A DNA stretch of 64,000 nucleotides from Bacillota bacterium (GCA_023437715.1 JAEZFK010000037.1:85287-149286); one strand, 5' to 3'. Counted from the first letter of the stretch, positions 51,306 to 60,684 are shown. Notes: generated by a model not told the origin, from the letters alone. Program-made: numbers and translations.

Positions 51306-52088
51306 ATGAAACCACACACATTTGCAATCTGTGCATATAAGGATTCGCCTTATCTGGAACCCTGCATCCGCTCCCTTAAGGGGCAGAGCGTAAAGTCAGA
51401 AATCATCCTGTGCACTTCCACGCCCAGTGCCTATATCGAAAGGCTGGCTGGCCGATACGGGATTCCCCTCTTTGTAAGGCAGGGGGAAAGCAGCATACAG
51501 GATGACTGGAATTTCGCCTATGATAAGGCTGATGCCCGTTTCGTCACAATCGCCCATCAGGATGATATGTACCAGAAGGATTACGTAAAAAAGCTTTTGA
51601 AAAGCTATGAAAAATACCCGGATATGACGCTCTTTGCCGGAGGCTATACAGTGATCCGGGGGGATAAGCCTGCCATTTTTGAAAAGGTGGAGTTTATAAA
51701 ACGCTTTCTGCGGATTCCCCTTCGTTTCCGCCGCTTCAGCCATTTATCCTGGGTGAAAAAAAGCGTCCTGATGCTGGGAAATTCCATCTGCTGTCCCACC
51801 TGTGCCTATAATAAGGAACGGTTAGGGGAAGGGCTTTTTACTTCTCCTTATAAGTTTGCCCTGGATTGGGATACGCTTTATAAGCTGGCCGGGCTGCCGG
51901 GGCGTTTTATCTGTGAGGAAAAGCCGGTCCTCTTTTACCGGGTCCATGGGGAGGCCACCACAAAGGCCTGCATTGCGGATAACAGCAGGGCCAGGGAGGA
52001 AGCCCTTATGTTTGCGAGGATGTGGCCGGCATCAATGGTAAGGGTTTTGATGACTTTTTACCGTAAGGCTTATAAAGAATACGATTGA
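51306..52088 (+). CDS. Family 2 glycosyltransferase
   Basis: Start at ATG 51306 is preferred over 51300 because GAGG ends 7 bases upstream. The 260-residue protein has a GT-A fold start (FAICAYKDSPYLEPCIRSL), the metal-binding acidic motif AHQDDMY (a DxD-like site), and LDWDTLYKLAG in the acceptor region. It lacks membrane segments at its C-terminus. It is first in a run with rfbF, rfbG, rfbH and licD, so it probably adds a sugar to a cell-surface glycan. Confidence 0.85.
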   Translation: MKPHTFAICAYKDSPYLEPCIRSLKGQSVKSEIILCTSTPSAYIERLAGRYGIPLFVRQGESSIQDDWNFAYDKADARFVTIAHQDDMYQKDYVKKLLKSYEKYPDMTLFAGGYTVIRGDKPAIFEKVEFIKRFLRIPLRFRRFSHLSWVKKSVLMLGNSICCPTCAYNKERLGEGLFTSPYKFALDWDTLYKLAGLPGRFICEEKPVLFYRVHGEATTKACIADNSRAREEALMFARMWPASMVRVLMTFYRKAYKEYD

Positions 52089-52130
52089 TAATAAATGAAA
52101 TATACTATAGAAGGTTTGGAGGAAGAAGAA

Positions 52131-52907
52131 ATGAAGGTTGTATTATTAGCAGGGGGATTTGGCACCAGGATCAGTGAGCAGAGCCATTTAAAACCAAAGC
52201 CCATGATCGAGATCGGGGAGAAGCCAATTTTATGGCATATTATGAAATACTATTCCCAGTACGGCTTCCACGACTTTGTTATCTGTCTTGGATACAAGCA
52301 GTATGTGGTAAAGGAATTTTTTGCAGATTATTTCCTTCATACCTCGGATGTGACCTTTGACCTTGCCAATAATCAGATGGAGGTCCATAACAATTATTCG
52401 GAGCCCTGGAAGGTGACCCTGGTGGACACCGGCTTAAACACCATGACCGGCGGCCGGATCAAGCGGGTCCAGCCCTATATCGGTGACGAGCCCTTTATGC
52501 TCACCTATGGAGACGGAGTGTGCGACGTGGACTTAAACGCCCTGTTGAAATTCCACCAGAGCCACGGAAAAACCGCTACCATGACAACGGTGAATATCGC
52601 CCAGCTAAAGGGAGTTCTGGAAATCGACAATGAGGATGTGGTGCGTTCTTTCCGGGAAAAGGATGAAACCGATGCAGGCCTGATAAACGGCGGCTTCATG
52701 GTTATGAACCCGGAGATCTTTTCCTATTTAAAGGATGATACAACCGTATTGGAAAAGGAACCTCTCCAAAGGCTTGCGGCGGAGGGGCAGCTTATGAGCT
52801 TCCACCACACCGGCTTCTGGCAGTGTATGGACACCCAGAGGGAGATGAAGAAGCTGGAAGACCTATGGCAGTCCGGCAGCGCCCCCTGGAAGATATGGGA
52901 GAAATAA
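52131..52907 (+). CDS. rfbF: Glucose-1-phosphate cytidylyltransferase
   Basis: The start ATG 52131 has GGAGG upstream and begins with the nucleotide-binding motif MKVVLLAGGFGTRI; the product has 258 residues. It also has KPKPMIEIGEKPILWHIMKYY and GDGVCDVDLNALL. The enzyme makes CDP-glucose from CTP and glucose 1-phosphate, the first step to CDP-3,6-dideoxyhexoses. The next gene starts 4 bp downstream. Confidence 0.95.
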   Translation: MKVVLLAGGFGTRISEQSHLKPKPMIEIGEKPILWHIMKYYSQYGFHDFVICLGYKQYVVKEFFADYFLHTSDVTFDLANNQMEVHNNYSEPWKVTLVDTGLNTMTGGRIKRVQPYIGDEPFMLTYGDGVCDVDLNALLKFHQSHGKTATMTTVNIAQLKGVLEIDNEDVVRSFREKDETDAGLINGGFMVMNPEIFSYLKDDTTVLEKEPLQRLAAEGQLMSFHHTGFWQCMDTQREMKKLEDLWQSGSAPWKIWEK

Positions 52908-52911
52908 CGGG

Positions 52912-53985
52912 ATGAATTGGACGAGCAGAATGTGGAAAGAATTTTGTGGTTTTTATAAGGGAAAACGGGTCCTGGTCACAGGCCATACGGGCTTTAAGGG
53001 CTCCTGGCTGACCCGGATGCTGGTAAATGCGGGAGCAGAGGTGACAGGCTACTCCTTAAAGCCGCCTACAGACCCCAGCCTTTTTGAGACCGCCGGAATC
53101 CGGGATACCATGGATTCCGTGGAGGGTGATATCCGGGATCTGGAACATTTAAAAGAGGTATTTTTACGGGTTCAGCCGGAAATCGTGTTTCACCTGGCGG
53201 CCCAGCCCATTGTCCGGGACTCCTATAAGGACCCGGTTTATACCTATGAGACAAATGTTATGGGTACGGTTCATATATTGGAATGTGTGCGCCTGACCCC
53301 ATCCGTTAAATCCTTTTTAAATGTCACCACGGATAAGGTGTACGAAAATAAGGAATGGGAGTACGGCTACCGGGAAAACGATCCCCTGGACGGATATGAT
53401 CCCTATTCCAACAGCAAGTCCTGCTCAGAGCTGGTGACCCACAGCTATGCCAAGTCCTTTTTTACCGATGGACGGGCAGCTATCTCAACCTCCCGGGCGG
53501 GAAATGTCATCGGAGGCGGGGATTTTGCCAATGACCGGATCATTCCAGACTGCATCCGGGCGGCGTCGGCAGGCAGGGATATTATAGTGAGAAATCCTCA
53601 TTCCACAAGGCCTTACCAGCATGTGCTGGAGCCTTTGGCTATCTATATGACCATTGCCATGAAGCAGTATGAAGACAGAAGCTTCCAGGGATACTATAAC
53701 GTAGGTCCCGACGACAGGGACTGCGTGACAACCGGAGAGCTGGCTGATCTTTTCTGCTCGGCCTGGGGCCGGGGAATCAAGTGGATCGACCGGTTTGAGG
53801 GAGGTCCTCATGAAGCCGGATTTTTAAAGCTGGACTGCTCCAAAATCAAAAGAGTCTTTGGCTGGACCCCCAGATACGGGGTGAGAGAAGCGGTGGAAAA
53901 GACCGTGGAATGGACCAGGGCCTATTTGGACGGAGCGGATGTGCTGGAGGTAATGGACAGGCAGATTCAGGAATTTTTTATTTGA
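52912..53985 (+). CDS. rfbG: CDP-glucose 4,6-dehydratase
   Basis: The 357-residue short-chain dehydrogenase/reductase has the NAD-binding VLVTGHTGFKGSWL and HLAAQPIVRDSY. The catalytic Tyr-Lys pair is in YDPYSNSKSCSE, with NVTTDKVYENKEW supplying the Thr-Asp/Lys residues. It converts CDP-glucose to CDP-4-keto-6-deoxyglucose, the second step of the pathway. It is tightly linked to rfbF. Confidence 0.95.
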   Translation: MNWTSRMWKEFCGFYKGKRVLVTGHTGFKGSWLTRMLVNAGAEVTGYSLKPPTDPSLFETAGIRDTMDSVEGDIRDLEHLKEVFLRVQPEIVFHLAAQPIVRDSYKDPVYTYETNVMGTVHILECVRLTPSVKSFLNVTTDKVYENKEWEYGYRENDPLDGYDPYSNSKSCSELVTHSYAKSFFTDGRAAISTSRAGNVIGGGDFANDRIIPDCIRAASAGRDIIVRNPHSTRPYQHVLEPLAIYMTIAMKQYEDRSFQGYYNVGPDDRDCVTTGELADLFCSAWGRGIKWIDRFEGGPHEAGFLKLDCSKIKRVFGWTPRYGVREAVEKTVEWTRAYLDGADVLEVMDRQIQEFFI

Positions 53986-54045
53986 GCTTCAGGTATATCT
54001 GAATGTCCAAAGAGCATGGACAGTATCAATGAAAGGAAAAAGAAA

Positions 54046-55386
54046 ATGTTTGAACACAAGACGGAAAATGAAGCGCGTCAGGAAATTCTGGCGCTTGTAA
54101 AGGAATATTGCAGCACCTACCATGGACGGAAAAAACCATTTGAAGAGGGGGACCGCATTCCCTACGCCTCCCGGGTATATGACGATCAGGAAATGGTCAA
54201 TCTGGTGGACAGCTCCTTAGAGTTCTGGCTTACTTCGGGGCGGTATACCGATGAGTTTGAAAAAAAGCTGGCGAAATATTTAAAAATAAGGTTCTGCTCT
54301 CTGGTAAACTCCGGTTCTTCCGCAAACCTGCTGGCCTTTATGGCCCTGACCTCTCCTTTGCTGGGAGAACGTCAGATTAAAAGGGGAGATGAAGTCATTA
54401 CGGTGGCGGCAGGCTTTCCCACTACCGTAACCCCTATGATCCAATACGGGGCTGTTCCTGTGTTTGTGGACGTGACCATTCCTCAGTATAATATCAATAC
54501 GGACATGTTGGAAGCGGCTCTTTCAGAAAAAACAAAGGCGGTCATGATCGCCCATACTTTGGGAAATCCTTTTGATCTTGCTGCGGCCAAATCATTCTGT
54601 GACAGACACGGCTTATGGCTGGTGGAAGATAACTGCGATGCTTTGGGAAGCAGATATGAGATCAATGGAGAGGAACGCTTTACCGGAACCATCGGGGATA
54701 TCGGCACCTCCAGCTTTTATCCGCCTCACCACATGACCATGGGAGAAGGGGGAGCGGTTTATACCGATAATCCACTGTTAAATAAGATCATCCGGTCATT
54801 TAGGGACTGGGGCAGGGACTGTGTCTGCCCTTCCGGGCGGGATAACTTATGCGGTCACCGTTTTGACCGCCAGTACGGAGAACTGCCTTTGGGCTATGAC
54901 CATAAATACGTGTATTCCCACTTCGGCTACAATTTGAAGGCTACGGACATGCAGGCGGCTATCGGCTGCGCCCAGCTGGAAAAGTTCCCTTCCTTTGTGG
55001 AACGCAGGCGTCATAATTTTGACCGCCTTTACAAGGGACTGGAGGAAGCTTCCGGCAAGCTCATTCTGCCGGAGGCATGTCCGGGTTCCAGGCCAAGCTG
55101 GTTTGGATTTTTGATTACCTGCAAAGAAGGCGTAAGCCGGAATCAGGTGGTACAGTATGTGGAATCCAAGGGCATACAGACGAGAATGCTCTTTGCAGGA
55201 AATTTAACCAAGCATCCCTGCTTTGACCAGATGAGAGAGTCCGGGGAAGGCTTCCGGATTGCAGGAGAGCTGACTAATACAGACCGGATCATGGAGGACA
55301 CTTTCTGGGTTGGCGTTTATCCGGGAATGACTGATGAAATGATTGATTATATGGCAGAGACCATAAAGGAAGCTGTTCGTTTGTAA
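54046..55386 (+). CDS. rfbH: CDP-4-keto-6-deoxyglucose 3-dehydrase (RfbH/E1)
   Basis: The 446-residue PMP-dependent iron-sulfur enzyme removes the C3 hydroxyl of CDP-4-keto-6-deoxyglucose. The usual PLP Lys of the aminotransferase fold is replaced by His in YPPHHMTMGEGG, the hallmark of E1. The [2Fe-2S] Cys cluster is visible as DCVCPSGRDNLCGHRFD. E1 needs a ferredoxin-reductase-like partner (E3, AscD/RfbI), which is not encoded nearby. An upstream in-frame ATG at 54016 is possible, but family N-termini align better with 54046. Confidence 0.94.
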   Translation: MFEHKTENEARQEILALVKEYCSTYHGRKKPFEEGDRIPYASRVYDDQEMVNLVDSSLEFWLTSGRYTDEFEKKLAKYLKIRFCSLVNSGSSANLLAFMALTSPLLGERQIKRGDEVITVAAGFPTTVTPMIQYGAVPVFVDVTIPQYNINTDMLEAALSEKTKAVMIAHTLGNPFDLAAAKSFCDRHGLWLVEDNCDALGSRYEINGEERFTGTIGDIGTSSFYPPHHMTMGEGGAVYTDNPLLNKIIRSFRDWGRDCVCPSGRDNLCGHRFDRQYGELPLGYDHKYVYSHFGYNLKATDMQAAIGCAQLEKFPSFVERRRHNFDRLYKGLEEASGKLILPEACPGSRPSWFGFLITCKEGVSRNQVVQYVESKGIQTRMLFAGNLTKHPCFDQMRESGEGFRIAGELTNTDRIMEDTFWVGVYPGMTDEMIDYMAETIKEAVRL

Positions 55387-55405
55387 AGGGCAGGGAAGAG
55401 GAAAT

Positions 55406-56245
55406 ATGGAAGGATACGATTTAACAGAAGTACATCAGGCGAATCTGGCAATTTTGAAGGAAATCGACCGGATATGCCGGAAATATAAAATCAAATATCT
55501 TCTGGATGCAGGGACCCTTTTAGGAGCCGTAAGGCATAAGGGCTTTATTCCCTGGGATGACGACGCGGATATAGCATTCACCCGCTCCAATTATGATGCT
55601 TTCTTAAAAGTCGTCCGCCGGGAGCTTCCCCAGGAAATGGAACTTCTTGAACCAGAGGATTTAAGAGGCGGAAAGGTATTTTATGATTTCACCGCCAGAA
55701 TTATTTATAAAAACAGCAGTACCCATGAGGACTCGGAGGAAATGAGGTTCTATGAGGGGAAGCTGAACCATCTTTGGGTGGATTTATTCACCATTGATGA
55801 GCTTCCCGAAAAGAAAATATCTTCCACCTTTACCCTGCTTCTTCATACGGTAATCTATGGTTTTGCCATGGGGCACCGCTATAAGCTGGATTTTAAAAAG
55901 TACAGCCTGATAAATAAAATCTGTGTGGCTGCCCTGGCGCTGTTGGGAAAGCTGATTCCCATGAAAACCTTGAGGAAGCTGCAGAAAATGGCGGCAGTAA
56001 AGGACCGGAAAGGGAAGAGCAGTCTCCGCTACTACAGCAACTATCAGCCGGACTATCTCTACGTGACCTTGAAAAAGGAATGGTGCGAAGAAACCGTGGA
56101 TTTGGAATTCGAGGATACAAAACTCATGGCTCCCAAGGGCTGGCACGAGGTGCTTACCTGGATCTATGGGGATTATAAAAAGCTTCCTCCAAAAGAAAAA
56201 CAGGTTCCCACCCATTCCACTACGGAAATTAAGGTTTACCATTAA
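55406..56245 (+). CDS. LicD family phosphotransferase
   Basis: The 279-residue protein has the nucleotidyltransferase-like LicD domain: KYKIKYLLDAGTLLGAVRHK, then FIPWDDDADIAFTRSNYD with the catalytic Asp residues. The C-terminus has YGDYKKLPPKEKQVPTHS. LicD proteins transfer phosphocholine or other phospho-groups to surface glycans. It is last in the cluster with rfbFGH. The choline-binding-repeat protein at 5698-6231 suggests that choline-type decoration exists in this organism, but the donor and acceptor are not known. Confidence 0.9.
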   Translation: MEGYDLTEVHQANLAILKEIDRICRKYKIKYLLDAGTLLGAVRHKGFIPWDDDADIAFTRSNYDAFLKVVRRELPQEMELLEPEDLRGGKVFYDFTARIIYKNSSTHEDSEEMRFYEGKLNHLWVDLFTIDELPEKKISSTFTLLLHTVIYGFAMGHRYKLDFKKYSLINKICVAALALLGKLIPMKTLRKLQKMAAVKDRKGKSSLRYYSNYQPDYLYVTLKKEWCEETVDLEFEDTKLMAPKGWHEVLTWIYGDYKKLPPKEKQVPTHSTTEIKVYH

Positions 56246-56321
56246 GTGAGTTATAAAAAATTAAGAGGGTGCTGCAAAAACAGTTGATTTCTGGCTGTTG
56301 GGCGGCATTCTTGCTCTATAT

Positions 56322-56369
56322 AAAATCAGGGTTGATGGCAAGGTTCCTGCCTTTCAATCCTGATTTTTT
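56322..56369 (+). terminator. Intrinsic terminator after the glycan cluster
   Basis: AAAATCAGG (56322-56330) pairs with CCTGATTTT (56359-56367) around an inner GGCAAG/CCTGCC-like arm, with T-run to 56369. Confidence 0.75.
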
Positions 56370-56437
56370 GTGTACTCTGATAACCCCTTTTTAATTCATT
56401 GGTTTCAGACTGTTTTATTTTCACGGCGGATATTTCC

Positions 56438-56467
56438 TTGCAATTTGTAAGAAAGTTACAGTATAAT
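56438..56467 (+). promoter_or_regulatory. Putative promoter of the YesN/YesM pair
   Basis: TTGCAA (56438-56443), 18 bp and TATAAT (56462-56467), 59 bp before the ATG. Confidence 0.55.
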
Positions 56468-56526
56468 GGCTCAAAGACCATATTAAGAAAACAGTACACC
56501 GTTGTATTTGGGGGAGGGGGATTTGT

Positions 56527-57300
56527 ATGTATCAGGTTGTCATTGTAGATGACGAGAAGGAAATAAGTTCCGGGTTTGCTCAGTATTTCCCGTGGAATAC
56601 CCTTGGTTATTCCGTAGTGAAAAGCTTTTCCGGTGCTCAGGAAGCCCTTGATTATATCATGTGCAATCCTGTGGACGTGGTGGTGAGCGATGTCATGATG
56701 CCGGGCATGAGCGGCGTGGAGCTGGCACAGAAAATCTATGAAGCAGGTATGCCCCATAAGCCGTCCATTGTACTGTTTACCGCCTATGAAAAATTTGAAT
56801 ATGCCCGTCAGGCCATTCGCTATGGCTGTATGGATTATCTTTTAAAGAGCATGGAATATGAAGAACTGATGGATGCGTTTCATAAGCTGAGAAAACGTCT
56901 GGATGAATCATTGGAGGAACAGAAAGAAAGCAGCGTCGGTGAGGAAGAGACGGATTGTATCATTCTCGCCATGCGTCAGTATGTGGATAAGGATCCGGCG
57001 GCGGCTACCCTGGCGGGAGCAGCCCAGGCGGCATACTTAAGCGCCTCCTATGCAAGCCGTTATTTTAAACAGCGTATAGGTATGGGCTTTTCCGAATATG
57101 TACTGGAGCAGAAGATGCGCCTGGCCGCAGAGCTTCTGGCACAGCCACAGCACAGAATTTATGAGGTCAGCGAACAGATGGGATACATGAACCCTGTCAA
57201 TTTTGCCAGGGCGTTCCGCCGCCATTATCATGTTTCACCCCATGATTACCGCTCCCAGAAGTTGGGACGGAGTGTTCCGGGGGAGGAAAGGGATAAATGA
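56527..57300 (+). CDS. YesN/AraC-type response regulator
   Basis: The 257-residue protein joins a receiver domain (IVDDEKEI, phospho-acceptor in VVVSDVMMPGMSG, LLKSMEYEE in place of the usual KP) to an AraC DNA-binding domain (LSASYASRYFKQRIGMGFSEY and QMGYMNPVNFARAFRRHYHVSPHDYR). It is a short form; many YesN regulators are about 500 residues with a long linker. It overlaps the kinase gene by 4 bp and probably controls the ABC importer downstream. Confidence 0.9.
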   Translation: MYQVVIVDDEKEISSGFAQYFPWNTLGYSVVKSFSGAQEALDYIMCNPVDVVVSDVMMPGMSGVELAQKIYEAGMPHKPSIVLFTAYEKFEYARQAIRYGCMDYLLKSMEYEELMDAFHKLRKRLDESLEEQKESSVGEEETDCIILAMRQYVDKDPAAATLAGAAQAAYLSASYASRYFKQRIGMGFSEYVLEQKMRLAAELLAQPQHRIYEVSEQMGYMNPVNFARAFRRHYHVSPHDYRSQKLGRSVPGEERDK

Positions 57301-59003
57301 AACGGCGATTTTTCTTAAAAAACTTTGCCATGATGACGATTCCGACTTTGCTTGCTGTGTTGTTAATCGGCCTGCTTTCCATGTTCCTTGTTTATGACAA
57401 CGCAAAGAAAGCGGTGAATTCTGCCAATGAGCGTGCATTATCCACTTTAAGAGAAAGCATGGAGCTGATGCTGTCCGAAGCAGATGCACAGAGTCTGAAT
57501 TACAGTGTTTCCCCTCATATCATGCTCAAGCTGGAGGACCTGCTGAAAAATGGTTATGTTGGCAAGGAACAGATGGATGCGGCGTATATGTTCAAATCCT
57601 TTGTGGATTCCAGTGTGAACTGCAAGCCCTTCGTTCATTCCCTGTATATCTATCTAAACAATGACAACGGCTACTTCTTTGCCTCAACAGTAGGACTGGC
57701 GAACAGCCACAATCATTATGATACTGAATGGATGGAGCGGGCGGGGCAGATGCCGGTTACCCGCCGGCAATGGATTGAACCGAGAAAAATCCGCCAGAAT
57801 GATTCCGGGCGCTACAGCACGCCGGTAGTCAGCGTATATAAGAGGCTGTATGCCTCAGATAAAAATGCACCCATCGGCGTTCTGGTGCTGAATATTCGTG
57901 AGGATTATTTAAATTCTCTGTGCAGAGAATGTGTGGCCTATGAACAGCAGAGTATTTTTTTGATGAATGAGCAGGGAGAGGTGCTGTGTCAGGGGGGCGC
58001 TGCTGTAGATACGGCGGCATCATTGCAAAAAGATGCATTTTTTCTATCAGACACCAACCAGGCTTCCGGGATCACCTGCGTTTCCGCAATTCCCGACAGC
58101 GTTGCACGGGAACAGGCCCGGCCGGTGGCAATTCTCGTAGAGCGGATGATGCTCGCCGCCTTAGCACTGGGGATCATAGCCGCCTATTTTGCCACCCGAC
58201 GCAATGCCCGGGCGGTGGGCGCCATTGTAAATCTGGTGGACAGTGCCGAGCACGGCGAACCCCTGCCGGATGTAAAACCGGATTCCGACATTTACGGATA
58301 TATCACCCAAAGTATTGTAAAAGGTTTTTTGGAGCGCAATGCGCTGGACAAGCAGCTTGCGGAAAAGAGGTACCGCCTGGAAGCAATGTATTTCTCATTC
58401 CTGCAATCACAGCTAAATCCCCATTTTTTATTCAACACTCTGAAGAATATCTTTTGGAAGACGGTAAAGCTTACGGGAGGAGCTAACGATGCCAGCCATA
58501 TGATTGACCTTTTGACCAGCGTACTGTATTATACCCTGGTCAACCGTGAACGGTATGTGAAGATCGAGGAGGAATGTACCCATACGTCTAAATACATTGA
58601 GATTCAGCGGCTGCGTTTCGATAATACCTTTTTTGTAGAATGGAATGTGGAGAAAGAGCTTACAGAATGCAAATGTATCAAGTTTCTTTTGCAGCCGATT
58701 CTGGAAAACAGTATTTCCCACGGTCTGCGCAGCAAAGCGGACGGGGTGATCCGGATTTCTATTACAAGCAGCGGCGGGCGAATCTTCTTTTCCGTGTGCG
58801 ACAGCGGCGCAGGCTTCACTGCCGAGCGGCTGGCAGAGATCAGGGCCCGGCTGGAAAGCGAGGAGATGCCGGAGGAGAGCATGGGCCTGTATAATTTAAA
58901 TAAACGTCTCCAGCTTGCGTATGACGCAGAAGCATCTCTTACCATTGAGAGTGTACCCGGCGTAGAAACTGCTGTCAGGTTTTCCATTCCCATCAGGGAA
59001 TAA
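57297..59003 (+). CDS. YesM-type sensor histidine kinase
   Basis: The 568-residue kinase has an N-terminal membrane segment (MTIPTLLAVLLIGLLSMFLVY), an extracytoplasmic sensor domain of about 240 residues and a second segment (VERMMLAALALGIIAAYFA). A degenerate HAMP-like stretch precedes the His_kinase domain with QSQLNPHFLFNTLKNI. The ATPase domain has LLQPILENSISHGL and VCDSGAGF. This class usually controls carbohydrate uptake genes. A terminator at 59015-59045 separates it from the ABC operon. Confidence 0.92.
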   Translation: MKRRFFLKNFAMMTIPTLLAVLLIGLLSMFLVYDNAKKAVNSANERALSTLRESMELMLSEADAQSLNYSVSPHIMLKLEDLLKNGYVGKEQMDAAYMFKSFVDSSVNCKPFVHSLYIYLNNDNGYFFASTVGLANSHNHYDTEWMERAGQMPVTRRQWIEPRKIRQNDSGRYSTPVVSVYKRLYASDKNAPIGVLVLNIREDYLNSLCRECVAYEQQSIFLMNEQGEVLCQGGAAVDTAASLQKDAFFLSDTNQASGITCVSAIPDSVAREQARPVAILVERMMLAALALGIIAAYFATRRNARAVGAIVNLVDSAEHGEPLPDVKPDSDIYGYITQSIVKGFLERNALDKQLAEKRYRLEAMYFSFLQSQLNPHFLFNTLKNIFWKTVKLTGGANDASHMIDLLTSVLYYTLVNRERYVKIEEECTHTSKYIEIQRLRFDNTFFVEWNVEKELTECKCIKFLLQPILENSISHGLRSKADGVIRISITSSGGRIFFSVCDSGAGFTAERLAEIRARLESEEMPEESMGLYNLNKRLQLAYDAEASLTIESVPGVETAVRFSIPIRE

Positions 59004-59014
59004 GGGGAGCTCAT

Positions 59015-59045
59015 GCCCGTGCTGAATATTTCGGCACGGGTTTTT
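59015..59045 (+). terminator. Intrinsic terminator of the YesN/YesM operon
   Basis: CCCGTGCTGAA (59016-59026) pairs with TTCGGCACGGG (59030-59040), including one G-U pair, followed by TTTTTA. Confidence 0.9.
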
Positions 59046-59077
59046 ATTTGGCAAAAAAAGATCGCTTTTCGCATTTT

Positions 59078-59117
59078 ATGATTGGATTGCAAAAAAGAAT
59101 ATAAAAAATGATTGGAT
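59078..59117 (+). promoter_or_regulatory. Direct repeat ATGATTGGAT, possible regulator site
   Basis: Two identical 10-mers (59078-59087 and 59108-59117) are 30 bp apart, close to three helical turns, each next to an A-rich tract. They lie 41 bp before a TATAAT (59158-59163) that is the likely -10 of the second ABC operon. Confidence 0.5.
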
Positions 59118-59230
59118 ATAGCATTGGGAATCACTGTTAAAAATGCCGGTTTCTTTTTATAATCTAACCACAAACCAAGTGATTGTGCACATTTTTTCCT
59201 GGTGAGAACAAAGAGAGAAGGAGTAGAAGT

Positions 59231-60634
59231 ATGAAAAAAAGAGTATTGAGTATTGTCCTTACGGCTGTAATGGGGATCAGTCTGCTTTCCGGCTGCGGCG
59301 CCTCTTCAACCGAAACATCCACCACAGGAGCATCCTCGTCTGCAGATAGTTCTGCCGCTGAGTCCGAAACGGGATCTGTGGAAGCAGCCGGAAAATTTGA
59401 TCCGGCTTCTGCCGGAAATGTGACGCTGCGTTTCGCCTGGTGGGGGTCTGATGCCCGTCATGAAGCGACTCTTGCAGCAATTGACCGCTATATGGAGCTG
59501 TATCCCAATGTGACAATCGAAGGTGAATACCAGGGCTATGACGGCTACCAACAGAAGCTGATGACGCAGTTTGCAGGCGGTACAGAGCCGGATCTGATGC
59601 AGCTGGACTATGTGTGGAATCCCGAGTGGGAAGGGCAGGAAACCATGTTTGTGGATATGGCAAACAATGATCTGGTGGATCTTTCCGGTTTCCAGAAACA
59701 GGCATTAAGTGACTACATGACGGTGAACGGGCGTGTCATCGGTCTCCCCATGAACACAAGTGGCTTTGGCACCATGATCAACAAGGACTTTTTTGACAAG
59801 CATGGCCTTGATGTGAATACTGTCTGGACATGGGAGGATATGATCGAAGCCGGAAAGAAGATTCACGAGGAAGCTCCTGACGATTACCTTTTTGCCATTG
59901 AATCCGGCACGACCACAGGGGGTATCAGCCCATTTATTCTCAGCGCTTATATCTACTCAAAGACAGGCCATTACTGGGCAACGGATGATGGCACCAAGGT
60001 ACAGGCTACCGAGGAGGAGCTGGCCCAGGCATTCGACATACTGCAGCAGTTATTTGCAAGCGGCACAGCCCAGCCTTTAGGCGAGGCAAGTCTCTTTACG
60101 GGGCAGATGGAGCAGAATCCAAAGTGGCTGAACGGCCAGATCGGTTTTACCGTAGACTGGACGGCAACGGTGGATAAGTATAAAAGTTCTCTTCCCGACG
60201 GAAGCTTTGCTGTCGGACAGCCGCCCTTTGCCAAGGACGGAGATAACCAAAACATCCAACTGACCTCTGCCATGGGCCTTGGAGTAAGTGCCCGTTCCAA
60301 AAACGCAGACGCAGCCACTCATTTTGCCAATTGGCTTATGACTGATCCGGAAGCGGCTCTGCTGCTGGGGACAAAGCGTTCTGTTCCTAATAACAGTATT
60401 GCGCTGAAGGCGCTGGAGGAAGACGGTCAGGTCAGCAAAGAAATTTCACAGATGCTGGAATGGGCTAACGCGGCTCCTGCGGCACGGACGCCGATGATTC
60501 AGACCAACAGCGAAGTGGCTGATATTGTAAAGGATATTTGTGAACAGGTGGTATACGGCAAGATGACTCCCCAGGAGGCGGCACAGAAATTCCTCGAAGA
60601 TGTACCGGAAAAACTGGATTCATTACATTCTTGA
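59231..60634 (+). CDS. ABC sugar transporter solute-binding lipoprotein (second system)
   Basis: The start ATG 59231 follows AAGGAG and gives 467 residues. A lipoprotein signal (lipobox SLLSGC) and a Ser/Thr/Ala-rich linker precede a family 1 binding fold (VTLRFAWWGSDARHEATLAAI, YMELYPNVTIEGEYQG, TEPDLMQLDYVWNPEW). The Trp-rich surface fits an oligosaccharide ligand. A hairpin at 60649-60684 separates it from the permease genes, as often seen where the binding protein must be made in excess. Confidence 0.92.
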   Translation: MKKRVLSIVLTAVMGISLLSGCGASSTETSTTGASSSADSSAAESETGSVEAAGKFDPASAGNVTLRFAWWGSDARHEATLAAIDRYMELYPNVTIEGEYQGYDGYQQKLMTQFAGGTEPDLMQLDYVWNPEWEGQETMFVDMANNDLVDLSGFQKQALSDYMTVNGRVIGLPMNTSGFGTMINKDFFDKHGLDVNTVWTWEDMIEAGKKIHEEAPDDYLFAIESGTTTGGISPFILSAYIYSKTGHYWATDDGTKVQATEEELAQAFDILQQLFASGTAQPLGEASLFTGQMEQNPKWLNGQIGFTVDWTATVDKYKSSLPDGSFAVGQPPFAKDGDNQNIQLTSAMGLGVSARSKNADAATHFANWLMTDPEAALLLGTKRSVPNNSIALKALEEDGQVSKEISQMLEWANAAPAARTPMIQTNSEVADIVKDICEQVVYGKMTPQEAAQKFLEDVPEKLDSLHS

Positions 60635-60648
60635 TCGTTTTTACAGAG

Positions 60649-60684
60649 CCGTCCCGGTTTCGAATGAGCAAAAAGCCGGGGCGG
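60649..60684 (+). other. Intercistronic hairpin between binding protein and permeases
   Basis: CCGTCCCGG (60649-60657) pairs with CCGGGGCGG (60676-60684) with G-U pairing and an 18-base loop, followed by TTTATC. It is likely a partial terminator or an mRNA 3'-end protector. Confidence 0.6.
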
